Below, one piece after another: positions 23,638-31,535 of a DNA stretch of 32,467 nt. Source of the stretch: Bacillota bacterium (GTDB taxonomy: Bacteria; Bacillota; Clostridia; Christensenellales; Aristaeellaceae); assembly GCA_023421395.1 (NCBI GenBank), contig JAEZTL010000044.1, positions 1 to 32,467 on the forward strand, written 5' to 3'. Position 1 is the stretch's first letter, and each line of letters starts with the position of its first letter. Made by a program: the position numbers and the translations under genes. Under the pieces are notes generated by a model. It did not search any database. It was not told where the DNA came from and saw nothing but the letters and a program-made list of their open reading frames with translations.

Positions 23638-23680
23638 TTCAGGGAAAAGGCCCCGCGCGTGGCGGGGCCTTTTCCCTGAA
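23638..23680 (+). terminator. Strong terminator after the surface-protein module
   Basis: A perfect 19-bp stem (23638-23656 with 23662-23680) closes a 5-base loop; the GC-rich centre GGCCCCGC is flanked by GGGAAAA / TTTTCCC. It ends the sortase-adhesin-secreted protein region. Confidence 0.85.
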
Positions 23681-23843
23681 GACAGATTCTCTACACAGCG
23701 TTATACCAAGTAATAATCATTATTCCAACGGGCGAGGGATTTTGGATGGGGAAAAAGGAGCCGAAGCGAGGAAATCCTTCGGGATCCGCCTTTGATGTGA
23801 AATGCAGCGCTATTTTGATCGGAAGGCGACATGGGGCGAGTGC

Positions 23844-23904
23844 TTCAAATCCATTTGAATCACCCGGTCGCGAAGCGACTTGGTTTCCCCCTCAGGGGAA
23901 ACCA
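23844..23904. repeat. Cluster of three consecutive palindromes (REP/MITE-like)
   Basis: Three hairpins follow one another in 61 bases: TTCAAAT-CC-ATTTGAA (23844-23859), GTCGC-GAA-GCGAC (23867-23879), and TGGTTTCCCC-CTCA-GGGGAAACCA (23881-23904). Tandem palindromes of this style, with CGCTTCGCG-like loops and G/C-run stems, resemble short dispersed repeats in Clostridia genomes; this attribution is from memory and not checked. The rest of 23681-23994 shows no gene. Confidence 0.5.
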
Positions 23905-23994
23905 ACCTTGCCCGCGCCATAAGACCCAGCCCGACGAATCATGATTGTTTTGGATTGGTATTACAATTCAAGCCGCAGGGAAGGGGGCGTACCC

Positions 23995-24639
23995 ATGAAT
24001 TTCATCATCAGGGAAGAGCGTCCGGGAGACTGCGTCGCCGTCGAATCGTTGACCAGGCTGGCCTTTTGGAACCTGCACGTGCCCGGCTGCAGCGAACACC
24101 TTGTGGCGCGTCAGCTGCGCGATTCAGAGGACTTTGTGCCGGCGCTGGATTTTGTCGCGGAGGTGGGGGGCCGCGTCATTGGCAGCATCCTGTTCTCCCG
24201 TTCGCGGGTGGCGGGGAACCGGAACGAGAACTTTGAAACCGTTACCTTCGGTCCGGTGAGCGTGCTGCCGGAATGGCAGAACTGCGGCGTGGGGCGCGCG
24301 CTGATCGGGCGGGGTGTCGCCCGCGCGCGGGAAATGGGCTTTTCCGCGTTGATCATCTTTGGAAATCCAGCCTATTACCGGAAATATGGCTTCAAATCCG
24401 GGAAGGAATATGGCATCCAAACCGCGGAGGGGAAGTATGCCGCCGCGCTGCAGGTGCTCCCGCTCACGCCCGGCGCGCTGGAAGGCGTTTGCGGGCGCTT
24501 TCTGGAGAGCAACGCTTTTGAAGTGGACCCGGAGGCCCTCGAAGCCTTCGACCGGTTGTTCCCGCCGATGGAGAAGCTCGTGACGTCCACGCAGGCGGAA
24601 TTTCTCCGAAATTCCTCCATGATCGAGGACGCGCGGTAA
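23995..24639 (+). CDS. GNAT family N-acetyltransferase (YhbS-like)
   Basis: The 214-residue cytoplasmic protein has an N-terminal GNAT domain: NFIIREERPGDCVAVESLTR, a substrate-side strand GRVIGSILFSRSRV, the core TFGPVSVLPEWQNCGVGRAL containing the acetyl-CoA loop (QNCGVG), and IIFGNPAYYRKYGFKSG, which is highly typical of the YhbS subgroup. The C-terminal 50 residues extend the domain with a helical tail. Substrate unknown. ATG 23995 is preceded by AAGGGGG at good spacing; the open frame back to 23941 is discarded. It is monocistronic as far as can be seen and convergent with the rubrerythrin operon. Confidence 0.9.
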   Translation: MNFIIREERPGDCVAVESLTRLAFWNLHVPGCSEHLVARQLRDSEDFVPALDFVAEVGGRVIGSILFSRSRVAGNRNENFETVTFGPVSVLPEWQNCGVGRALIGRGVARAREMGFSALIIFGNPAYYRKYGFKSGKEYGIQTAEGKYAAALQVLPLTPGALEGVCGRFLESNAFEVDPEALEAFDRLFPPMEKLVTSTQAEFLRNSSMIEDAR

Positions 24640-24752
24640 GAAAAAAGGAAATGGCGGCTGATCGGTTTTGCCGAGCAGTTTGGATGCCGTTGGGAAAAGT
24701 ATGATTTCGGCGGAGCCGGCTGAACCGCTTCCGGCGGCCTGCACGACTATAC

Positions 24753-24793
24753 ATGGCACGGCCTCCAGTACTGAGTACTGGAGGCCGTGCCAT
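24753..24793. repeat. Perfect 41-bp palindrome between convergent genes
   Basis: The arm 24753-24772 (begins ATGGCACGGCC, ends CAGTACT) is exactly repeated in inverse at 24774-24793 around a single G. Neither side has a T-run, so it is not a typical intrinsic terminator, although its place between two convergent transcripts would suit a transcription barrier. Confidence 0.7.
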
Positions 24794-24885
24794 CCCTTGT
24801 CATCAAACCGCCCGGAACGGCAGGGGCGTTTCCGGCGAGCAAGGCTCCCGCACATTGAAAGGCCCCGGGGATTATCCATTAAACG

Positions 24886-25437
24886 TCAGAACGCCACGTA
24901 CATTTCCTTTTTCGCGCCGCAGATGGGGCAGCGGTCGGGCGCTTCGTCCAGCACCGTATGGCCGCAGACAGGGCAGATGTGGACGCTTTCGAGGGGCATG
25001 TCTTCACCCTTGCGCGCGTGATCCTGGGCCTCTTGGAACATGGCGGCGTGGATCTTTTCCGCCTCCAGCGCGAAATGGAACGAGCGCTTCGCGCCGTTTT
25101 CACCCTGGAATTCCGCGGCGTTCAGATACACGGGATACATCTGTTCCACCTCGTGCAGTTCACCGTTGACTGCGCCTTCAAGGTTGTCCACGGTCTTGCC
25201 GGTGCCAGAAACCGCGCCTGCGGTGACCGTCATGTCGCTGGTCTCCCCGCCGATCTCTCGGAAGTGGTTGGAGGCATGCACGCGCTCCGCGTGGGAGATT
25301 GCCTCAAAGAGCTTTGCGATATTGGGGAAGCCCTCCTTCTTCGCCATTTCCGCCCAGTACAAATAGCGCATGTGGGCCATGCTCTCTCCGCCGTAGGCGC
25401 TTCTGAGGAAATCCAGCGTCATCGGGTTCTTCACCAT
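24886..25437 (-). CDS. rbr: Rubrerythrin
   Basis: The 183-residue cytosolic non-haem iron peroxidase reduces hydrogen peroxide in anaerobes with electrons from NADH or rubredoxin-type donors. The four-helix diiron domain has its ligands in YGGESMAHMRYLYW and AISHAERVHASNHF (first half) and in NGELHEVEQMYPVY and FALEAEKIHAAMF (second half). The C-terminal rubredoxin-like domain has ICPVCG and RCPICGA, the two CxxC pairs. ATG 25437 is chosen over 25452 because GGAGGA (complement of 25445-25450) lies 7 bases before it and would be inside the longer form. It starts 26 bases after the oxidoreductase beta subunit gene, too close for its own promoter, so it is co-transcribed with that complex. Confidence 0.95.
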   Translation of the reverse strand: MVKNPMTLDFLRSAYGGESMAHMRYLYWAEMAKKEGFPNIAKLFEAISHAERVHASNHFREIGGETSDMTVTAGAVSGTGKTVDNLEGAVNGELHEVEQMYPVYLNAAEFQGENGAKRSFHFALEAEKIHAAMFQEAQDHARKGEDMPLESVHICPVCGHTVLDEAPDRCPICGAKKEMYVAF

Positions 25438-25463
25438 ACGAAATTCCTCCATTTCATGGTTTA

Positions 25464-26303
25464 TTATCGGTGTGAAAGGAGCATTTCATCCACCAGGTTC
25501 AAGTCGGGCGTGTGCATGGCCAGCGGTTTTCCGTGAAGCGCGGGGGTTTTGTCGCGGTAGGTGGGCTTTTCCGCGCGGTACAAAACGCCCAGCGGAATTC
25601 TGTCGCCGAACTCCATCGCCCGGCGCATGGCCTCGACCCTGTCAGACGGGTCGTGATCCTCGAGGTTGTACACCCGCTGGCTGTACCATTGGAAAGTATT
25701 GACCTTGTTGAAGCTGACGCAGGGCTGCAGGATGTCCACCAGCGCGTACCCCTTGAAGGAGATGGCCTGTGTCATCAGGTCGATCAACTGCTCCTTACGG
25801 CCGGTGAAGCCCCGGGCCAGGAAGCCCGCGCCGGCGGCGACTGCCGTCAGCACCGGGTTCAGCGGTTGGTTGATACTGCCACCGGTCTGAACGCCGGTGA
25901 CAAAGCCCAGGTCAGAGGTGGGGGAGGCCTGGCCCTTGGTCAGCCCGTAAACCTGATTGTCGTGCACGAAGTGGGTGATGTCCACATTGCGCCGGATGTT
26001 GTGAAGGAAGTGGTTGCCCCCCTCGCCGTAGGAATCGCCGTCGCCGGAATCCACCACGACGGTCAGGCCGTCGTTGGCAATCTTGGCGGCGATCGCCGCG
26101 GGCAGCGCGCGGCCGTGCAGCCCGCAGAAGGCGTTGGCGCTGAGGTACTGGGGCGTCTTGGCCGCCTGACCGATGCCGGCGGCCAGCAGTACTTCCTGCG
26201 GCTTTTTATCCAGCCGCTCCAACGCAGTCTTCAAGCAATCCAGAATGACGAAATTGCCGCAACCCGGGCACCAGGCCGTTTCGCAGGTTTCGTAGAAGCT
26301 CAT
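25464..26303 (-). CDS. 2-oxoacid:ferredoxin oxidoreductase, beta subunit (TPP-binding)
   Basis: The 279-residue catalytic subunit decarboxylates a 2-oxoacid on thiamine pyrophosphate and passes electrons to ferredoxin. Seen in the sequence: the iron-sulfur cysteines WCPGCG (residues 11-16), the TPP/magnesium motif GDGDSYGEGGNHFLHN (87-102) ending in HDNQVYGLTKGQ (114-125), and TPTSDLG-like region ASPTSDLG. This is the Por/Kor/Ior beta type without an extra ferredoxin domain. Its ATG overlaps the stop of the alpha gene (ATGA at 26300-26303), giving translational coupling. Which oxoacid (pyruvate, 2-oxoglutarate or branched chain) is used cannot be told from sequence alone. Confidence 0.93.
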   Translation of the reverse strand: MSFYETCETAWCPGCGNFVILDCLKTALERLDKKPQEVLLAAGIGQAAKTPQYLSANAFCGLHGRALPAAIAAKIANDGLTVVVDSGDGDSYGEGGNHFLHNIRRNVDITHFVHDNQVYGLTKGQASPTSDLGFVTGVQTGGSINQPLNPVLTAVAAGAGFLARGFTGRKEQLIDLMTQAISFKGYALVDILQPCVSFNKVNTFQWYSQRVYNLEDHDPSDRVEAMRRAMEFGDRIPLGVLYRAEKPTYRDKTPALHGKPLAMHTPDLNLVDEMLLSHR

Positions 26304-27973
26304 TTTGCGTCCTCCTTTTCGAGGCTTTCACAGATCTCCCGGCCGGAGATCTGCCGCCCGTCATATTTGAGCACGCTGCCGGACATGCGTATGCCGGTTT
26401 CCATCCGGATGAGTTTGGCCAACTGCCCGGTGGCGTTCTGCTCGACGTTGATGATCTCTTTCGCCGCTTTGGCCTTCTCCGTCAGGAGGTTCGTGGGCAG
26501 CGGGTAGATATCCGAAAAGATGAGCGCCGCATACTTCTTCCCGCCGCGTTCGTTGAGAAGGTTCACCGCCTCGCGAATCGGACCCCAGGTGGAGCCCCAG
26601 CCGATAAGCAGCGCGTCGAAATCCTCCGCGCCGGCAAACTCCGGTTCCTGAAGCTCCTTTGCCAGCCCTTCCAGCTTTTTCATGCGCTTGTCCATCATCC
26701 GCGTGCGCATCTCAGCGGACTCGGTGATCGCGCCGCGCTCGTCGTGCTCGTCGCTGTCGGCGTCCACCAGATGCCCGGTAAAGCCCGGAAGAAGCCGCGG
26801 CGAAACGCCGCTTTCGGTGAAGCGGTAGCGCAGGTACTCCTCCGGCCCTTCGTGGGCGGAGGCGGGCTTCGCGATGGCGAACTTCCGGGGATCGGGCACC
26901 GGTACGGTGTAGGAGGCGTCCCCGAGGTACTGGTCGCTTAGAATCAGTGCGGGAATCTGGTACCTCTCTGCCAGGTCGAAGGCACGCATTGTTTGATAAA
27001 AAGCGTCCTCGGGGTTTTTGGGGGCCAACACCAGCCTGGGAAATTCCGCCTGGGAGGCGGAAATGGTGAACAGCAGGTCGCTCTGCTCGGTGCGGGTAGG
27101 CAGACCCGTCGCCGGGCCGGGCCGCTGCACGTTGACAATGACCACCGGGATTTCCGCGATGCCGGCAAGGCCCAGCGCCTCCACCATCAGCGAAAAACCG
27201 CCGCCGGAGGTGCCGGTCATCGCACGTGCGCCGGCGTAGGAGGCGCCAATGGCCATGTTGATGGCGGCGATCTCATCTTCCGCCTGCTCGACGACGATAC
27301 CCGCTTTTTCAGCGGCTCCAGCCAGAGATTCCAGAATGGGCGTGGCGGGAGACATCGGATAGGCGGAATAGAAGTTTAGACCCGCCGCCAGCGCACCCAG
27401 GGATACCGCCTTACTTCCGGAAATGAGAAGCTCATCCGCCGCCGCGCCACCAGACAGGTGCGGGTAGCGCGCTTCCACCGCGTCGTAGCCCTCCTTCAGC
27501 GCCTTCAGGTTGATCTCCAGATATTGTTCCTTGACGAAGTCGGGCAGCACATCCTTCGCGCCGTCCAGCCCTTCCCCAAACATTTTGAGCACCGCGCCGA
27601 TGGCGATCGTGCCGGCGACTCTGGGATTGCCCAGAGCCTTTGCCATCTGCCCCATGTCCAGCTTGACTGCGCGCGGATCGTCGATTGCCAGCGCGCTGTC
27701 ACACAGGACAAAGCCGCCCGGGAGCAGCTCGCCCTCGTGCAGATAGTAGGTCTCTTCGTTGAGCGCGACGATGGCGTTCACGAATTTGTCGTGGGAATAG
27801 ACCGCTTCCGCGCCGAACCGGAGCAGAGAAAAATTGTGTCCGCCCCGGATCCGGGACATGAAATCCCGGACAGTGAGAACGTGGTAGCCAGCCCGCTTGA
27901 GCAGCTTCTCAAGGATGGCCGTGGTGGTGTCCACGCCCTGTCCTGCCGCTCCGCCAAGTAAAATGTTGTACAT
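26300..27973 (-). CDS. 2-oxoacid:ferredoxin oxidoreductase, fused gamma-alpha subunit
   Basis: The 557-residue protein fuses a gamma domain (residues 1 to about 180, MYNILLGGAAGQGVDTTTAI and SRIRGGHNF) to an alpha domain (about 195 to the end, FYSAYPMSPATPILE, VVEQAEDEIAAINMAIGAS, TGTSGGGFSLM and ERYQIPALILSDQYLGD). This arrangement is typical of KorA-type enzymes of anaerobes. With the beta subunit it forms a cytosolic complex that couples oxoacid oxidation to ferredoxin reduction. Start ATG 27973 has GGGAGGG 5 bases upstream; the open frame to 28042 is not family-like. First gene of the operon with beta and rubrerythrin; a promoter is seen at 28053-28080. Confidence 0.93.
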   Translation of the reverse strand: MYNILLGGAAGQGVDTTTAILEKLLKRAGYHVLTVRDFMSRIRGGHNFSLLRFGAEAVYSHDKFVNAIVALNEETYYLHEGELLPGGFVLCDSALAIDDPRAVKLDMGQMAKALGNPRVAGTIAIGAVLKMFGEGLDGAKDVLPDFVKEQYLEINLKALKEGYDAVEARYPHLSGGAAADELLISGSKAVSLGALAAGLNFYSAYPMSPATPILESLAGAAEKAGIVVEQAEDEIAAINMAIGASYAGARAMTGTSGGGFSLMVEALGLAGIAEIPVVIVNVQRPGPATGLPTRTEQSDLLFTISASQAEFPRLVLAPKNPEDAFYQTMRAFDLAERYQIPALILSDQYLGDASYTVPVPDPRKFAIAKPASAHEGPEEYLRYRFTESGVSPRLLPGFTGHLVDADSDEHDERGAITESAEMRTRMMDKRMKKLEGLAKELQEPEFAGAEDFDALLIGWGSTWGPIREAVNLLNERGGKKYAALIFSDIYPLPTNLLTEKAKAAKEIINVEQNATGQLAKLIRMETGIRMSGSVLKYDGRQISGREICESLEKEDAK

Positions 27974-28052
27974 AGCTGCCCTCCCGATCGTTGATGGATG
28001 TAACCGCTTCCAAACGGGTGTCCGTTTCGCTGGAGAACGCACACATACGTTT

Positions 28053-28080
28053 ATTTTACCACAAATTTCGTCGTTGTAAA
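28053..28080 (-). promoter_or_regulatory. Promoter of the oxidoreductase-rubrerythrin operon
   Basis: On the minus strand, -35 TTTACA (28080-28075) and -10 TAAAAT (28058-28053) are separated by 16 bases. Transcription toward the gamma-alpha gene would begin about 28045, leaving a 70-base leader. Confidence 0.6.
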
Positions 28081-28490
28081 CAGTGGAAGACGGCGGCTTC
28101 TCTTCCGTCCGTTTGCCGGGCTTGCGAATTGGCGGCGGCAGAGCGTGATCATCCTCGGGAAATGCGCGGAGAGCGGAGCATGAGCGCTACGGCTGCGGTG
28201 TTGAAGGGAGATCAGCCTGGTCCGGTACGGCGAGACGGCCGAAGTGAAGGGAGGCGGACTGTCTGCCGAACGGACGGAAAGGGATATCGCCAGGCGGATC
28301 TGACCGATCCGCCTGGCGAAGGAGAAAATTGAGCGCATCTGCTCCAGCAGCGATGCCATGCGCGCTCCGCCTGGGCTTAATGACCACGTTTGCCGGGTAT
28401 GAGGCCGACGCAGCCTATCCGGGTGGAAAACCTGGACAGGTACATGGGAATTCGCGGCATGCGCCGTCGAAGAGCACATAGAGCGGATAC
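28081..28490. other. Gene-free interval with one palindrome
   Basis: No supported gene. A perfect 14-bp inverted repeat, TCGCCAGGCGGATC (28287-28300) / GATCCGCCTGGCGA (28306-28319) with loop TGACC, lies in the middle and has no T-run. One plus frame reads AEVKGGGLSAERTERDIARR then, after a stop at 28301, PIRLAKEKIERICSSS, which looks like a worn coding remnant, but no family is recognised. Confidence 0.4.
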
Positions 28491-28967
28491 TCAGGTTTCC
28501 ACGGTATGCAGCGCGAGTTGTTCAAGCTGGGATTGGGACAATGCTCTCTTCTCGCGCAATAGCGCTGCTGCGTCGGCCGGAAGATCTGCGGCTTCCGAAT
28601 CCTCGACGGGAATTCCGTTGTAGAGCGCGACGAAGTAGCGAACCGACGCCGTGCCGATCTCCACGTCCGTCAGATTGCCATACCGGCTCTCCAGATCCTT
28701 GCATTTGAAACTGGCCGGATCCGTCGTCACCCCGAAAGCCTGGGCGAGATCGTCTATGGGGATTCCAAAACCGGCCGAGATATCCTGGAAGGTATAGGAG
28801 CCTCGGATGTCCATGGGGTCGGCTTCACCGGCGTTTTCGCCATCTTGAAGAACGGCGGGGATCTTCTCGCTGGTGGTCTTCCAGTATCCGAGCCACGATG
28901 AAACCGAAATCCCGCCGAAAAGGACTACGACCGCAACGGCAGCCATTGCCCAAGCCTTGATTCGCAT
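28491..28967 (-). CDS. Membrane-anchored hypothetical protein, partner of the membrane ferredoxin
   Basis: The 158-residue protein begins with a hydrophobic segment (residues about 6-24, WAMAAVAVVVLFGGISVSS), so it is anchored with most of it outside. The soluble part contains DIRGSYTFQDISAGFGIPIDDL and FKCKDLESRYG, then VRYFVALYNGIPV. It has a single Cys in the soluble part. I recall proteins with this 'DIRGSYTF' pattern as the constant neighbours of NapH-like ferredoxins in Firmicutes; that is memory, not a search. It starts at the base after the stop of that gene, so the two are translated together. Function unknown; a role in electron transfer across the membrane is inferred from context. 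Confidence 0.8.
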   Translation of the reverse strand: MRIKAWAMAAVAVVVLFGGISVSSWLGYWKTTSEKIPAVLQDGENAGEADPMDIRGSYTFQDISAGFGIPIDDLAQAFGVTTDPASFKCKDLESRYGNLTDVEIGTASVRYFVALYNGIPVEDSEAADLPADAAALLREKRALSQSQLEQLALHTVET

Positions 28968-29831
28968 TTATTTTTCCCCCTTCGATGAGAGTGTCACCGT
29001 GTCCGGAACCGGGCAGGCGCTTTCCGAAGTGCACTTCATGCAGCTGATGCACTGGGGATTTCGCACCACACCGGACGTTGATACCGTGATGTTCATCGGG
29101 CAAGCCCGGTCGCACGCCTTGCAGTGGATGCAGCTGGAAGCTTTGCGCCTTATGCCGAACACCCGGAACAGATTGGTGAGCCCGAGCAGCGCACCGTACG
29201 GGCACGCGTACTTGCAGAAGGGGCGCTCGACGAAAAAGGATGCCAGCACAACGGCGAAAAGCACGATCAGAGCGGGGAGCGCCACTTCGCCGCTGTAAAA
29301 GTTGAACAGCGCATAGTATGGATCGACGTTCTGAAAGACGAGTTCCGCGGTTCTGGCGGTCATGATGACCACCATGCCCAGCACCGCGTAGCGCAGGTAG
29401 CGGAGCACGCGGTCGATTTTCGGTGGAACAACATGGTTAAAGCGTTTGCCGAGAAACTTTCGCCCCAGCTTGCCAATCCACTCCTGCAGCGACCCCAACG
29501 GGCAGAACCAACCGCAGAACACCGGGCCGAACAGAATTGCCAGAACAAATACCAGTGCCATCAGTACCAGCGCGGATTCGTGGATCTTCTGGACGAATGT
29601 CCCGCTTGTAATCAGCTGGTAGATGGAAACCACCCCGCCGAACGGGCAGATGGTATGCAGCGAAACCTCGCCGATAAAAGGAAGCGCCACGCCGTTTTCA
29701 ATGAGGACCTTTGCGACCGATAGAAGCGTGACCAGCGCAAAGAATGCGATCTGAACGCCTGTCCTGAGGCGCTGCGCAGGAAGCAGCGGGTTTTTCCTTT
29801 CGATGGATCTCCGATCCGGATGAATCATCAT
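28968..29831 (-). CDS. 4Fe-4S membrane protein, NapH/CcoG/YccM-like
   Basis: The 287-residue integral membrane protein has about four or five hydrophobic helices (approximately 23-45, 60-75, 85-107, 147-165, 183-203). Two CxxxCP motifs, CGWFCPLGS and CKYACPYGA, mark the polyferredoxin family near the membrane face. Two 4Fe-4S clusters follow: CIHCKACDRACP (Cys234, 237, 240, 244) and CISCMKCTSESACP (Cys261, 264, 267, 273). NapH-type proteins move electrons between the quinone pool or ferredoxin and partners in the membrane; the substrate here is unknown. ATG 29831 or 29828 may be used: GGGGGG lies 3 or 6 bases upstream, and the second has the better spacing. Confidence 0.92.
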   Translation of the reverse strand: MMIHPDRRSIERKNPLLPAQRLRTGVQIAFFALVTLLSVAKVLIENGVALPFIGEVSLHTICPFGGVVSIYQLITSGTFVQKIHESALVLMALVFVLAILFGPVFCGWFCPLGSLQEWIGKLGRKFLGKRFNHVVPPKIDRVLRYLRYAVLGMVVIMTARTAELVFQNVDPYYALFNFYSGEVALPALIVLFAVVLASFFVERPFCKYACPYGALLGLTNLFRVFGIRRKASSCIHCKACDRACPMNITVSTSGVVRNPQCISCMKCTSESACPVPDTVTLSSKGEK

Positions 29832-31139
29832 TATCCCCCCTGTTATTGATCTGGTTTCTTGCTTATGCCGTCATCGTACCGGACTTTTATGACAAATCTG
29901 TGTTTTGAATATTCTCTGTATATGACGTGTCCAAGTAAGCCATTCCAACGCTCCGTTTCCGGTTGAAAACGGAACCGGCGTTTTCGAACCTTGATGAGGC
30001 AACATAGAAAGGCGGCCGTACGCGCCCTTTGAAAAGTTCATCCGCCCGGATGGAGCGGCGGGTCCTATTCACGGTCGTGTTTCTATTGCGCATCCGAATG
30101 ACGGCGAAAGGTTCCCGGCCGATTAGCCGTGCGACATAAACGCGAATGGGCGGCATGCGCTGAACGATGAGCTGGAGACACCGGTCCGGCCGGATGCTTT
30201 GGCGGCAGGTTGACGCAGTTGGCAATCAATCTGCATCGACGCGTACGCTGCGTTGTTCGCGCCTGTAGCCGGATTCGTTCAATACTTTCGAGGCGGCGAG
30301 GATCCTTTATGCCGGTCGGCAAGGGTAAGCGCAGGGGGCCATGAGCGGCGACAGTTGAAGCATGGCAGAAAATCCTCCATGCGCATTGAAATGACGCCAA
30401 TCGGTGCAGCCATGCAGAGTTATCGGCCTCTATGGATCTGGTGAGGCCTGAGGAAGGAATCTACCCCGCCCAGCAGTCAACATCGCCATTGACGGCTCTC
30501 GCGACAATGCCAATGCCGGCATGCCATAGATGACTGGAACTGACAAGCAGGTTCTATGGGCGGATATGAATTCTTAAAGACGTGCCAGCGGCTGCCAGCC
30601 TGCTGCGCCGACGCGTTATGCGACAATTTGACCAGTTGACTGTTATTCTACTTGATGACTGTATTGACCTCGGTGCTTCGGAAGGAAAAAACGCAAAACG
30701 GTTCGTCGACCATAGATAGTCCTTTGTCGAATTTCCGATGATCACCCATGCGAAATTTCAGAATCCTCCGCCTGAAAACCTTTTGTCTAAGAACGAAGCG
30801 AGGCGGCAGGCATGCGCCGAAATGACGTTGCGCTTGATGAACAATTGGCAAAGGAGCGTGGCTGAGATTAACCGAATCACAGGTCATCGGCTTACCTGAA
30901 ATCCTGATGTGCTGAGATGATGATGGAAGGCAGATACGGATGATGAGCCTATCACAGCGAAAACTCGGAACTGGCCACGGCACTAGTGTTTGAAGGATTC
31001 TCGGGTATGATATCGGACGATGAGGCGTGCACGAAGTTACAAGAAGAATTTGAATGATTCCATGCTGGGGGATCGCGGTCGATCGTAAATGGCATCTGAA
31101 CTCGAGGCTCAAATCCTAAAATTTTGGTGATATGAAGGG
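29832..31139. other. 1.3-kb interval without a recognisable gene
   Basis: No open frame in this stretch looks like a known family or has a sound ribosome site. Short frames are Arg/Ser/Pro-rich, as expected for noise. One plus frame near 30957-31055 (ENSELATALVFEGFSG, then MISDDEACTKLQEEFE) has coding-like composition but is closed by stops. The region may be a graveyard of decayed genes or a non-coding spacer. No insertion-sequence ends were found. Confidence 0.5.
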
Positions 31140-31168
31140 TTGACAAACCTCTCCCGCTATGGTATTAG
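31140..31168 (+). promoter_or_regulatory. Promoter of the candidate structured RNA
   Basis: A perfect -35 TTGACA (31140-31145), a 17-base spacer and -10 TATTAG (31163-31168) point rightward into the direct-repeat region. No coding gene follows on the plus strand before the T-run at 31481. Confidence 0.6.
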
Positions 31169-31271
31169 ATGTTGCGTCGCCCGAATGACGACAAAATGCC
31201 CAGCCGACAGGGTAGTGCTCCAAGGATGTGACTTGGATGGAATGCACAAAGACCGGCAGCCAAATATGTAA

Positions 31272-31325
31272 GGTCTGTTGGCTCAGTTGGTAGTCCATAG
31301 TGGCCAGTTTACATAAATGGATTCC
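31272..31325 (+). repeat. 54-bp direct repeat, copy 1
   Basis: This copy matches 31414-31467 at 52 of 54 positions. It starts GGTCTGTTGGCTCAG; GGCTCAGTTGGTAG resembles a tRNA D-arm, and it ends GATTCC. It cannot be folded into a tRNA: the D-stem does not pair and there is no anticodon or T-arm. Confidence 0.85.
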
Positions 31326-31413
31326 TGCCGGGACGACGCCCAAAACCACCGCAGCCCACCCTCTGCCCGAATGTGACGGGCCACCGCAAGAGGGACCCCG
31401 GAAAACCGACTAT

Positions 31414-31467
31414 GGTCTGTTGGCTCAGTTGGTAGTCCATAGTGGCCAGTTCACATAAATAGATTCC
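31414..31467 (+). repeat. 54-bp direct repeat, copy 2
   Basis: Second copy, offset by 142 bp, differing from the first by C for T and A for G near its 3' end. It is followed directly by the short hairpin and T-run of the terminator. Confidence 0.85.
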
Positions 31468-31487
31468 AGCCTGTAGGGGCTTTTTTT
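31468..31487 (+). terminator. Intrinsic terminator of the candidate RNA
   Basis: AGCC (31468-31471) pairs with GGCT (31478-31481), extendable by a T-G wobble, and is followed by seven Ts (31481-31487). The stem is short, so its strength is uncertain, but the T-run is the longest in this part of the window. Confidence 0.5.
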
Positions 31488-31535
31488 ATTGCTTTTCGGC
31501 CTTGAAGATGTGCGGAACGGGGGATTCAATCGGAT

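Larger units (their letters stand above)
31175..31490 (+). ncRNA. Candidate structured non-coding RNA with two 54-base repeats
   Basis: The unit is bounded by the promoter at 31140 and by a T-run terminator ending at 31487. Inside, two 54-base direct repeats flank a segment with three nested helices: CCGGG/CCCGG (31328-31332, 31397-31401), CCCTCT/AGAGGG (31359-31364, 31389-31394) and GCCCG/CGGGC (31365-31369, 31377-31381). No open frame of note is found on the plus strand. Transcript ends are estimated from promoter and terminator. It does not match any RNA family I know. Alternative: remnants of tRNA genes. Confidence 0.4.

Noticed and set aside
30648..31112. 154-codon minus-strand open frame
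   Set aside because: No ribosome site, no family likeness and Arg/Pro/Ser-rich composition; treated as noise or deep decay.
31272..31345. tRNA gene at the direct repeat (D-arm-like GGCTCAGTTGGTAG)
   Set aside because: The D-stem does not pair, and there is no anticodon stem, T-arm or matching acceptor stem.
31272..31467. CRISPR array
   Set aside because: Only two repeat copies of 54 bases with an 88-base structured spacer, no third repeat and no cas gene.
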